This document shows positions 1 through 6,933 of a stretch of 16,828 nucleotides of DNA, in pieces. The position numbers and the translations under genes were made by a program. Origin of the DNA: CBDUQI01 sp965369325 (GTDB lineage: Bacteria; Pseudomonadota; Gammaproteobacteria; Steroidobacterales; JBCBZW01); contig CBDUQI010000127.1 in NCBI GenBank assembly GCA_965369325.1, positions 1-16,828 of the forward strand. The letters are read 5' to 3'. Each line of letters opens with the position of its first letter. Positions within the stretch are counted from its first letter, which is position 1. The notes under the pieces are model-generated. The model was not told where the DNA came from. It saw only the letters and a list, made by a program, of their open reading frames with translations, and did not search any database.

Positions 1-2448
1 ATCTACCCCTGCAATAATGTCGACATGTTGTCCTTCATGCCCCTCTCGCAACTGGGCAGCGGCAGTGGTAACGACATTTGGGGTTGGGCGGACTCGATCA
101 GTGGGCGCGAATTTGCACTATTCGCACGCACCAGCGGCACTTCATTTGTGGAAGTTACCGATCCCGGCAATCCCGTGCTGATCGGCGATCTGCCCACCCA
201 CAGCGGCAACTCCACCTGGCGCGATATCAAGGTGCACAAAGATCACGCCTTTGTGGTCAGTGAGGCTTCCAACCACGGGATGCAGGTGTTTGACTTGCGC
301 CAGTTGCTCACCGTGAGCAACCCACCGGTGACGTTCACCGAGACCGCGCACTACAGCAACTTCTCTCGCGCGCATAACTTGGTGATTAACGAACAGAGCG
401 GCTTCGCCTACGGTGTGGGCACCAATCAGTGCTCCGGCGGGTTGCACATGGTTGACATCTCCAACCCCACCTCACCTCAGTTTGCCGGGTGCTTCAGTTC
501 CGATGGTTACACTCATGATGCGCAGTGCGTCATCTTCCGCGGCGATGCCCACGGATTTCATCATGGCAGCGAACTGTGCTTTAACTCCAACGAAGATACC
601 GTGACAGTGGTCGATGTCAGCGACAAGAGCGCGCCGGTGCAACTCGCCCGCGTGCCTTACAGCAACTCAGGCTACACTCACCAGGGTTGGCTCAGTGAAG
701 ATCACAACTACTTCCTGCTAGATGACGAGTTGGATGAATCCGGCAACGGACACAACACCCGCACCTATATCTGGAACGTATCGGATCCGGCTAACCCGCA
801 GCTGATCGGCGACTTCACCAACCGCACACCGTCAATCGATCACAATCTGTATGTGCGCGGCGCCTATGCATTCCAGGCTAACTATCGCGCAGGCCTGCGC
901 ATATTGGATATCTCCAGCGTCAGCAGCGGCGTACTCAAAGAAAACGGGTTCTTCGATATTTACCCCAGCGACGATTCAGCCAACTTTAACGGCGCCTGGA
1001 GCAACTACCCTTACCTGCCCAGTGGAGTGGTGCTTATCAGCGGTATCGAGCAGGGCCTTTTTGTGGTCCAGCCGACCGCGCTACAGCAGGCCTTCTCGGT
1101 CGAGGCGGAGTCCGCACGCATCGGCGTGTGCGGCGCCAGCAGCGAGAGCGTAGCGCTCTCGGTGAATAACGATGGATTTTATCAAGGCACCGTAGATCTT
1201 AAGGTATCCGGCGTACCGGCCGGTGCCAGTGCCTCACTTAGCCCCAGCAGTGTCACCCTGCCCGGCGTAGCGCAACTGAATATTGATGTTGTAAGCCCGA
1301 TGGCTGGGCAGCACATGCTGAGTATTGAGGCTGACGATGGCACGCAGGCGTTTTCAACCACTGTGGATTTTGAAGTCTCACTCAGCACCCCGGGCGACAG
1401 CGCACCGCTGCTGCCCACCGACGGTGCAAGTGACATCTCCGGTGTACAGTCTTTGCACTGGGCACCAGCGCCCGGCGCTTTCCGCTACGACCTGCAGGTG
1501 GCCACGGATACCGGGTTCAACAACATTGTGCTGGAGCGCAGCGAGCTAAGCGCAACCAGTTACGCCCCCTCCAGCCTGCCGAGCAACGCCACGTTGTACT
1601 GGCGTGTGGTCTCGCACAATGCGTGCGGCACCACTACCTCAGCCACCTGGAGCTTCCAAACGGCGCCGATCCAGTGCGAGACTCGGATGGCTACCGATAC
1701 GCCAAGAGTTATTTCCTCCAGCGGCACACCGTCCATCACTTCGCGTCTGGATACTGCCATTGGCGGGCGCATTGTGGACGTGAACGTTGTGGACCTGAAC
1801 GGCACCCACAGCTGGTTTAACGATTTGGACTTCAAACTGGAAGGGCCACTGCACAACAACCACAACAGCCGCCATTCCCAGCGCGCACTGGTGCAGATCA
1901 TGGAACGCTCGTGCGACAGCGAGAACGACTACAACCTGAACCTGGACGATGAGGCACCGGAAGGCGCCTGGCCGTGCCCGCCCGTCGGCGGGGGCACCTG
2001 GCAGCCAAGCAACTCGCTCAGCACCTTCAACGGCTCCAACGGCGCTGGTGAGTGGAACCTGATTGTGAGCGATAGCGTTAACCAGGACGGCGGCTCGCTG
2101 GATGGCTGGGGGCTGGAAGTATGCGTCACCAGCGATCCACTGGCGCTGGATACCGATGCCGATGGCGTCGCCGATTCGGCTGACAACTGCATTGCAGTCT
2201 CCAACCCGGACCAGCGCGACACCCACGGCGACGGCTATGGGAATCTGTGCGACCCGGACCTCAACAACGACGGCACCGTGAATTTCCAGGACCTGAACCT
2301 GCTGAAGCAGGACTTCTTCGAAACCGATCCGGAGGGCTCACTGGATGCCGATCTGGATGGCGACGGCGAAGTGAACTTTAGTGATCTATCGCTGATGAAG
2401 GCGCTGTTCTTCGGGCCGCCAGGACCGAGCGGCACAGCGATGGAATAG
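1..2448 (+). CDS. Choice-of-anchor B family secreted protein with P-domain-like and dockerin-like modules (5' end missing)
   Basis: The frame is open from the first base, so the N-terminus and any signal peptide lie outside the window; 815 residues are visible and the in-frame ATG at 25 is probably internal. Order of modules: a beta-propeller-like region to about nt 1075 with LVIVD-type strands (GTSFVEVTDPGNPVLIGDL, HMVDISNPTSPQFAGCF, TVVDVSDKSAPVQLARV) typical of the choice-of-anchor B family; an Ig-like beta domain (about 1080-1380); an FN3-like domain (about 1390-1665); a proprotein-convertase P-domain-like region (about 1680-2130, ending DGWGLEVC); then a thrombospondin-3-like stretch (DTDADGVADSADNC) and two dockerin-like calcium loops (DLNNDGTVNFQDL, DLDGDGEVNFSDL). 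The family is generally exported or surface-associated; the function is unknown. No protease active site is visible, so the P-domain-like module is probably structural or adhesive. It ends in a TAG stop. Confidence 0.85.
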   Translation: MYPCNNVDMLSFMPLSQLGSGSGNDIWGWADSISGREFALFARTSGTSFVEVTDPGNPVLIGDLPTHSGNSTWRDIKVHKDHAFVVSEASNHGMQVFDLRQLLTVSNPPVTFTETAHYSNFSRAHNLVINEQSGFAYGVGTNQCSGGLHMVDISNPTSPQFAGCFSSDGYTHDAQCVIFRGDAHGFHHGSELCFNSNEDTVTVVDVSDKSAPVQLARVPYSNSGYTHQGWLSEDHNYFLLDDELDESGNGHNTRTYIWNVSDPANPQLIGDFTNRTPSIDHNLYVRGAYAFQANYRAGLRILDISSVSSGVLKENGFFDIYPSDDSANFNGAWSNYPYLPSGVVLISGIEQGLFVVQPTALQQAFSVEAESARIGVCGASSESVALSVNNDGFYQGTVDLKVSGVPAGASASLSPSSVTLPGVAQLNIDVVSPMAGQHMLSIEADDGTQAFSTTVDFEVSLSTPGDSAPLLPTDGASDISGVQSLHWAPAPGAFRYDLQVATDTGFNNIVLERSELSATSYAPSSLPSNATLYWRVVSHNACGTTTSATWSFQTAPIQCETRMATDTPRVISSSGTPSITSRLDTAIGGRIVDVNVVDLNGTHSWFNDLDFKLEGPLHNNHNSRHSQRALVQIMERSCDSENDYNLNLDDEAPEGAWPCPPVGGGTWQPSNSLSTFNGSNGAGEWNLIVSDSVNQDGGSLDGWGLEVCVTSDPLALDTDADGVADSADNCIAVSNPDQRDTHGDGYGNLCDPDLNNDGTVNFQDLNLLKQDFFETDPEGSLDADLDGDGEVNFSDLSLMKALFFGPPGPSGTAME

Positions 2449-2467
2449 CGTCCAGTGCAAGCATGTT

Positions 2468-2490
2468 GGCGCGCACCCTGGGTGCGCGCC
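2468..2490. terminator. Perfect GC hairpin between convergent genes
   Basis: GGCGCGCACCC is followed after one T by its exact reverse complement, giving a stem of about 9-10 bp. It lies 20 bp past the stop of the left gene and 6 bp past the stop of the convergent right gene, so it could end both transcripts. No clear T tract follows on either strand, so a Rho-independent role is only inferred. Confidence 0.5.
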
Positions 2491-2495
2491 TCCTG

Positions 2496-3506
2496 TTATC
2501 CGCGCGGTTGCGTTGGCACAACGGGGGTGGCGTCTGCGGCGCGTTCGCCCTCAACCACCGCCAGATAAGGCATCTGCGCCGATTGCTCAGGGGTAGCCGC
2601 CGTATGACCGGCTCGCTCAATCATGTTGAGCGCAACCCGCGTCCCACTGGTGTAGTTCCAATAGGTATTGCATGAAACCGGCGGGCGATAGAGGGTGCGC
2701 CGTGTACCGTTTACCGAACCTTCCACCCACAGGTAAATGTCGGGACGATCACCAACGCAGGTGTGCGGCACCAGAAAATGGAAATCGCCATCTTCACTGG
2801 TGTGCGCAAGCCCGATCTGCTCACACCGGTTCTCCCACCAGGTCGAAGACAGGCACAGGTGCGGTAGCAGAATATCGGCATACTCCACCAGCACCGCGCG
2901 CACGGCACGTGCTGCGGATGAGCGTAAGGCATCCACCGCCTGCTGATGGCGGCGCGCATCAGCCCGATTGGAGGGATTCCACGGGCCGGGCTGCGGTTGC
3001 GCCAGCAATGCGGACTTCGGACGTTGCAACAAGTTCACCATATCATCCCGCAGGCGCGCCAGTTCGTGCGCGGACAGCTCCAGCACCCAGCCGACGCGGT
3101 CCACTTCGCAGATATGCACACGGGCGTTGGGCACGGCACGCTGTGCCTGGCTGACACGCCCGGTCACCCAGCACACACAATTGTCCCAGCCTTCGCTCAC
3201 CTCATCGGGAATAACAATCATGTTTTGCTCGGGGCGCTGAGCCAGCCGCACTTCATACGCTGACAGGCGATTGAGCATCCGCGGCGTTGGTTTGGTGTCG
3301 TAGTCCAGCGAAGGGCCGAACAGCACCCGGTGCTCATCCACCTGATCAGGCGCAAAAGGCAACTGAACGCGTCCATCACGGACCACGGCGCTGCCCGCGT
3401 AGCTGTTGTCGCGGGCAAAGGTATACGCGGTGATTTCGCCGTCGTAGCTATGTTGTCCGTCCAAATGAACCTTCATTTGCACTCGGTTTACCGCGTTCGC
3501 CACCAT
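2496..3506 (-). CDS. Hypothetical protein, 336 aa, possible interrupted transthyretin-like (carboxypeptidase-regulatory-like) fold
   Basis: I do not recognise this protein. The start was set at the ATG at 3506 because GGAGGAG lies 6 nt upstream; a TTG at 3527 in the same frame would put that ribosome site inside the gene. There is no signal peptide or membrane segment. Residues 115-135 (VTGRV..AVPNARVHICEVD) and 231-262 (GLAHTSEDGDFHFLVPH, then DIYLWVEG) look like two pieces of a small beta-sandwich of the carboxypeptidase-regulatory type. They are separated by a charged, probably helical insert at about 144-212. Seven cysteines are present (110, 112, 133, 218, 228, 250, 279), including CVC. 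The C-terminal 35 residues look disordered. It follows imuB on the same strand after about 154 bp, the place where dnaE2 often sits, but it bears no resemblance to a polymerase. Any tie to DNA repair is unproven. Confidence 0.75.
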   Translation of the reverse strand: MVANAVNRVQMKVHLDGQHSYDGEITAYTFARDNSYAGSAVVRDGRVQLPFAPDQVDEHRVLFGPSLDYDTKPTPRMLNRLSAYEVRLAQRPEQNMIVIPDEVSEGWDNCVCWVTGRVSQAQRAVPNARVHICEVDRVGWVLELSAHELARLRDDMVNLLQRPKSALLAQPQPGPWNPSNRADARRHQQAVDALRSSAARAVRAVLVEYADILLPHLCLSSTWWENRCEQIGLAHTSEDGDFHFLVPHTCVGDRPDIYLWVEGSVNGTRRTLYRPPVSCNTYWNYTSGTRVALNMIERAGHTAATPEQSAQMPYLAVVEGERAADATPVVPTQPRG

Positions 3507-3512
3507 CTCGGT

Positions 3513-3519
3513 CTCCTCC
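3513..3519 (-). promoter_or_regulatory. Strong Shine-Dalgarno site that decides the start of the hypothetical gene
   Basis: On the minus strand GGAGGAG sits 6 nt before the ATG at 3506. This is the reason for trimming the longer TTG-initiated frame by 7 codons. Confidence 0.75.
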
Positions 3520-3628
3520 AAATCCAACTACCCTTGAAATAAGTAGCGTTGCGCTGCCGCAAATTCCCTCATCTAAAAGGTAATAGTGTGTGCAGGAGTA
3601 GATTTGTCGTAGCTGATGGAGAGCATAG

Positions 3629-3654
3629 CGGCATACATGAATGGCCGTATGCCG
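3629..3654 (-). terminator. Perfect 8-bp hairpin just after imuB (possible terminator)
   Basis: CGGCATAC and GTATGCCG form a perfect 8-bp stem around a 10-nt loop, beginning 6 bp beyond the imuB stop codon. There is no T tract after it on the minus strand, so it may be a weak or Rho-assisted terminator or an mRNA end-stabilising hairpin. If it terminates, the hypothetical gene downstream is not part of the lexA-imuAB transcript. Confidence 0.35.
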
Positions 3655-3660
3655 ACGCGC

Positions 3661-5298
3661 TCAGGCGAAGAAGCCTTGCAAAAACCAACGCTTGGATGCG
3701 CTTTCAGAGTGCCGCTCGCGATAAATCCAGACCCGGGACCCGCAACGGCTATTGGCAATGTAGTAATCGCGACGCACATCCTGCCCGTCCCACCATCCGG
3801 TTTCAATGCGCTCGGGCCCTTGCACCATACTCAGCTTGCCGTGCCAGTGCGGGAAGCCGCGCACGGCCGCCAACGCCACCGGCTCGGCCAACAGCCACAA
3901 TGGACGCGGGCGAGCGACCAGCCCATCGCCGGGCACCGGTGCACTGGCCGGCTCCGCCGTAACCCAAGCCTGCTCCGGTCGATGCTCTGCCTGCAGGCTC
4001 AACCCAAAGACATTGTGTTGGCCTAACCGCGAGCGCAGTTGTTCGACTAAGCGGCGCCAGCGGCTGGGGTCTTGTGCAGGCTCATCAAATAGCCCAGTTG
4101 GTTCTGGTTTCAGGGTCAGGATCTGGGTGGCATGTAAAGTCACCGCCAGCACTGGCGCAGGCAACGTCTGGCGCTCCACCTGGGCTATCGTGAGTGCATG
4201 CAAGTGCGCCGCGTCCCGGTCAGGAGACACTAGATTGATCTCAAAATCTATCCGGCTAGAAGGCGTCGTAGGGAGCTCGCTATCGGGTTCGGGCAATAAC
4301 TGCAACACCAGTTGCAATTGCTGCACGCAGGCATCACGCGCACGCAAATAGCCGCTTAGCTGAACCAGCAGCCGCTCAATCGCCAAGTCGATGAGGTGCA
4401 GGCTGTCACTGGCCACCGGCAACGGCACTGTGGCTTCGAAAGTGGGGGGCAGTTGAAAATGCACGCGCAGGTCCGGGTGCTTGCCCAGGGCCTGATCCAG
4501 TGCGCGCAGACGCTCTGCACCAAACCTTCGTGCAAAACCATCCCGGGGTAAACGCAGGCATTCGCCCACTGTACGTACGCCCATTCCTCTCAGACTGTCG
4601 CAAAGCTTCTCCGGCCAGCCCAACACGGCCAGTGGCAATGCGGCCAGTCGGGCATTAAGACTCCCCAGTGAGGTCACCGGCCGGGTATCGCCTGCTCGCC
4701 CCAGCCACAACGCGGCAAAGGGCGTTGGTGCCAGCGCCAATACCACCTCCTGCGTATACCCCATGGCTTGCAACCCTGCCGTGATCTGCTGGCGCAGTGC
4801 GACGTAACCGCCAAACAAGCGCAAACTCCCCCCCACCTCAAGCAATAGCGTACTGGGGGCTGACACACTGACGATGGAAGTAAACTGGCAGGCCCAGGCA
4901 GCAACTTGCCCCAGTGCCTTTTGTTCGCGCTGCTCGCTGCGCGCGACGGTGCCCAAATTAGCGCACAGGGCGAGCGCGGCGTTCAACCCAAGTCCAGGCG
5001 TCACGCCGGCCTGCAGTGCCGGGGTATTAGCAGTGAAAACACGGCTGCGAGCCCCCTCCCCCTCAATCACCGCTAGCGGCTGGCTGTTATCCATTACGAG
5101 AGCAAAACGTGGCAAACACATAGCCAGCCACAACCGCTGTGAGGACTGCGCCAGCTCCCCGCCCTGTGCGTCTGGCAGGGGTGCCAGCAAAGAAGGCATA
5201 TCAGCCGGCTGGCGGGCCTGGGGGGCCGCCGCCGAGTACTGCAACTGCAACTGCGGACGAATACGATGGCGATGATGGCGGGCATTACGCGGGCGCAT
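3661..5298 (-). CDS. imuB: ImuB, Y-family DNA polymerase-like mutagenesis protein
   Basis: ImuB is a catalytically inactive Y-family polymerase homologue that bridges ImuA, the sliding clamp and DnaE2 (ImuC) in SOS mutagenesis. The 545-residue protein has the ImuB start motif LWLAMCLPRFAL (56-67) without the metal-binding acidic residues of active Y-family enzymes. It has an SIVSV..LLLEVGGSLRLFGG palm-like segment (141-164), helix-hairpin-helix-like LRGMGVRTVGECLRLPRDGF (236-255), and the ImuB-typical C-terminus with GPERIETGWWDGQDVRRDYY (494-513). PTGLFDEP (400-407) is a candidate clamp-binding motif. The ATG lies 2 bp after the imuA stop, suggesting translational coupling. This start gives about 55 residues ahead of the conserved region, longer than usual; Met34 (5199) is an alternative. 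No dnaE2 follows in the window. Confidence 0.92.
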   Translation of the reverse strand: MRPRNARHHRHRIRPQLQLQYSAAAPQARQPADMPSLLAPLPDAQGGELAQSSQRLWLAMCLPRFALVMDNSQPLAVIEGEGARSRVFTANTPALQAGVTPGLGLNAALALCANLGTVARSEQREQKALGQVAAWACQFTSIVSVSAPSTLLLEVGGSLRLFGGYVALRQQITAGLQAMGYTQEVVLALAPTPFAALWLGRAGDTRPVTSLGSLNARLAALPLAVLGWPEKLCDSLRGMGVRTVGECLRLPRDGFARRFGAERLRALDQALGKHPDLRVHFQLPPTFEATVPLPVASDSLHLIDLAIERLLVQLSGYLRARDACVQQLQLVLQLLPEPDSELPTTPSSRIDFEINLVSPDRDAAHLHALTIAQVERQTLPAPVLAVTLHATQILTLKPEPTGLFDEPAQDPSRWRRLVEQLRSRLGQHNVFGLSLQAEHRPEQAWVTAEPASAPVPGDGLVARPRPLWLLAEPVALAAVRGFPHWHGKLSMVQGPERIETGWWDGQDVRRDYYIANSRCGSRVWIYRERHSESASKRWFLQGFFA

Positions 5299-5300
5299 GC

Positions 5301-5951
5301 TTACTCAGCACCTGGGGCTGAGGCGTGCAGCGCGCTACTCTTAATCAGGATATCGCTAGGCGCGCTGCCGCGGCATTTGAGTATGCGCACCCGCATAGCC
5401 TCCCCCTGCGGCATCAGGTGTGCCCGTAGCAAGGCCGGAGAACTCTGCTTCAATACCTGCGCCGAACGAAATACAACCGCAAACGCATCACTGGACTGCG
5501 CTGCTAATTGCAGGCGACGCAGCGTGCGGTCATCGACCCGATTCAACCAGCCCAGTACCGCACTACAGGCACCGCAGCGCAATGCCTGCTCCATCGCCCA
5601 AGCCACATCCGGACTTTGCCTGGCGTGCACAACTAACGTACGGGAAAGGTCAACACCGCCGTGCACCAGCGCAGGTGCATAAAGCATGTGCGGTGGCGCC
5701 ACCCACACTGTCCAGCTTTGCGCACGGGTGTTAGCCAAATGAATCAGCGCGGGTAGGAGCAGACTGATTTCACCAATCCCGGGCGCCTCACAAACCAATT
5801 CGGTTAACGCACCTGTGGGCCAACCGCCACCTGGCAATGCCTGATCTAATGCAGCAAATCCACTTGCGATGCCACTTGCATTAGGCTCATCGCTGGCTTG
5901 GCGGGCGCGCCACAAACGACTGTCGCGCAACAGCGTGTCAATCTCACGCAT
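5301..5951 (-). CDS. imuA: ImuA, RecA/SulA-like partner of ImuB
   Basis: ImuA is a RecA-like accessory protein of the ImuABC (ImuA-ImuB-DnaE2) translesion synthesis system; in pseudomonads the equivalent gene has been labelled sulA. The chosen ATG at 5951 (MREIDTLLRD) gives 216 residues, a normal family length. A longer in-frame start at 6026 adds 25 residues of low plausibility. The hallmark segment GFAALDQALPGGGWPTGALT (31-50) is intact. It is followed by PGIGEISLLLPAL (57-69), which occupies the RecA Walker A position but lacks the P-loop lysine, as expected for ImuA. Upstream spacing is weak (purine-rich GAAAGAAGAA). It sits 142 bp after lexA on the same strand, and I found no LexA box in that gap, so it probably depends on the lexA promoter. 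Confidence 0.9.
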   Translation of the reverse strand: MREIDTLLRDSRLWRARQASDEPNASGIASGFAALDQALPGGGWPTGALTELVCEAPGIGEISLLLPALIHLANTRAQSWTVWVAPPHMLYAPALVHGGVDLSRTLVVHARQSPDVAWAMEQALRCGACSAVLGWLNRVDDRTLRRLQLAAQSSDAFAVVFRSAQVLKQSSPALLRAHLMPQGEAMRVRILKCRGSAPSDILIKSSALHASAPGAE

Positions 5952-6093
5952 GGTTCTTCTTTCAAAATACGAGGAGTCCGGCAACGCCGGGAGAGAGGAC
6001 GGAGCCCAAGTCCATCCAGACATCATCCATTTATTTGTTCAGCCCGGCGCACCCCTGGCAGGACGCCCGTCGGAAACAAAGGTGGCGTTAGCG

Positions 6094-6702
6094 TTATTCG
6101 CGGCGGATAACGCCGACCACGACCCCTTCGATCACCATATTTTGTTCGCTCAGATCTACCGTAATCGGTTCAAAATCCGGATTCTCCGGTAACAGCCACA
6201 CCATCTTGCCCTTCTGCCGATAGCGCTTAACAGTAACCTCATCTTCGATACGGGCAACCACAATTTGGCTGCTGCGTACTTCCGGTGTTCGGTGCACCGC
6301 CACCAGATCACCGTGCATGATGCCGGCATCCCGCATACTCATGCCGCGCACCTGCAGCAGGTAATGCGGTTTGGGGTGAAACAAATCCGGATCGACCCGG
6401 TAACGCCCTTCGATATGCTCTTCCGCCAAAATAGGCTGGCCCGCCGCTACCCGGCCAACCAATGGCAATCCGAACTGCTCACTGATTTGTCTGGGCTTAA
6501 GCTGTATTCCACGCGACGCACCGGGTACCAGCTCAATCACACCCTTACGCTGCAGGGCGCGCAGATGGTCCTCCGCCGCATTCGGCGAACGGAAACCGAG
6601 TTCTTCTGCAATCTCCGCTCGCGTGGGCGGAATACCGCGTTCTTCTATGGTGCGTTCGATCAAGGTCAGAATTTCGGCCTGTCGCGGAGTGAGCTCATGC
6701 AT
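6094..6702 (-). CDS. lexA: LexA, SOS response repressor/autoprotease
   Basis: LexA represses SOS genes and cleaves itself when RecA filaments form on single-stranded DNA. Starting at the ATG at 6702 (MHELTPRQAEIL) gives exactly 202 residues, the E. coli length. A further in-frame upstream start would run through the operators and is rejected. The N-terminal winged helix-turn-helix (1-70) includes PTRAEIAEELGFRSPNAAED. The cleavage site is Ala87-Gly88 in GRVAAGQP. The catalytic dyad is Ser122 (VRGMSMRDAG) and Lys159 (VTVKRY). GGTGA a few bases upstream serves as ribosome site. Two LexA-box-like operators and a strong promoter lie immediately upstream, implying autoregulation. imuA and imuB follow on the same strand. 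Confidence 0.97.
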   Translation of the reverse strand: MHELTPRQAEILTLIERTIEERGIPPTRAEIAEELGFRSPNAAEDHLRALQRKGVIELVPGASRGIQLKPRQISEQFGLPLVGRVAAGQPILAEEHIEGRYRVDPDLFHPKPHYLLQVRGMSMRDAGIMHGDLVAVHRTPEVRSSQIVVARIEDEVTVKRYRQKGKMVWLLPENPDFEPITVDLSEQNMVIEGVVVGVIRRE

Positions 6703-6713
6703 ATCGTCACCAT

Positions 6714-6729
6714 CTGTATGGATTCCCAG
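6714..6729 (-). promoter_or_regulatory. Second (weaker) LexA box-like operator
   Basis: Minus strand reads CTGGGAATCCATACAG, keeping the CTG-N10-CAG core but with a degenerate left arm. Its centre lies 20 bp, about two helical turns, from the stronger box, a spacing close to the paired boxes of E. coli lexA. It falls just after the predicted transcription start, so binding there would block promoter clearance. Confidence 0.65.
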
Positions 6730-6733
6730 TGAT

Positions 6734-6749
6734 CTGTGATTATATACAG
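6734..6749 (-). promoter_or_regulatory. LexA box (SOS operator) of lexA
   Basis: Minus strand reads CTGTATATAATCACAG, a close match to the gammaproteobacterial consensus CTGT-N8-ACAG with an AT-rich centre. It contains the -10 element of the lexA promoter, so repressor and RNA polymerase would compete directly. Confidence 0.9.
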
Positions 6750-6766
6750 CATTCTGACGATAACAA
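6739..6766 (-). promoter_or_regulatory. lexA-imuAB promoter
   Basis: On the minus strand -35 TTGTTA (6761-6766) is followed after 16 bp by a perfect -10 TATAAT (6739-6744). Transcription should start near 6732, giving a leader of about 30 nt to the lexA ATG. The -10 lies inside the stronger LexA box. Confidence 0.75.
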
Positions 6767-6834
6767 GCCCTCTTGAACATCGGTAAGCCCCCTCATCTGC
6801 TTGGCACTCACTTGGGAAAAACTGCCCAAAAATA

Positions 6835-6863
6835 TTGACGTAGGCGATATTGTTCCTCATGAT
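6835..6863 (+). promoter_or_regulatory. Predicted sigma-70 promoter of the GGDEF-EAL gene
   Basis: TTGACG (6835-6840) and CATGAT (6858-6863) are separated by 17 bp, giving matches of 5/6 and 4/6. The expected start near 6870 leaves a leader of about 64 nt. No LexA box lies on this side of the divergent region. Confidence 0.5.
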
Positions 6864-6933
6864 TACATTCAGAATGCAATAACCCTTTGATTCGAATTTT
6901 GCGCAACGCACCACGCTACCGGGAGGGCAGTGG

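Noticed and set aside
1639..2226. A 195-codon minus-strand frame inside the anchor-B gene
   Set aside because: It is the mirror of a high-GC coding region; the plus-strand product has clear domains across the same bases.
3806..4351. A 181-codon plus-strand frame inside imuB
   Set aside because: The minus strand encodes conserved ImuB sequence throughout, and the plus-strand product is low-complexity Ser/Arg/Cys-rich, typical of a shadow frame.
5952..6093. Separate SOS box or terminator between lexA and imuA
   Set aside because: No CTG-N10-CAG was found, and the only hairpin (CCGGC/GCCGG at 5978-5990) is 5 bp with no T tract; read-through from the lexA promoter is simpler.
6802..6817. Possible sigma-54 promoter (TTGGCAC..TTGG) upstream of the GGDEF-EAL gene
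   Set aside because: The -12 element reads TGGG rather than TTGC at the required 10-bp distance from GG, so the invariant GC is missing; a sigma-70-like pair lies closer to the gene.
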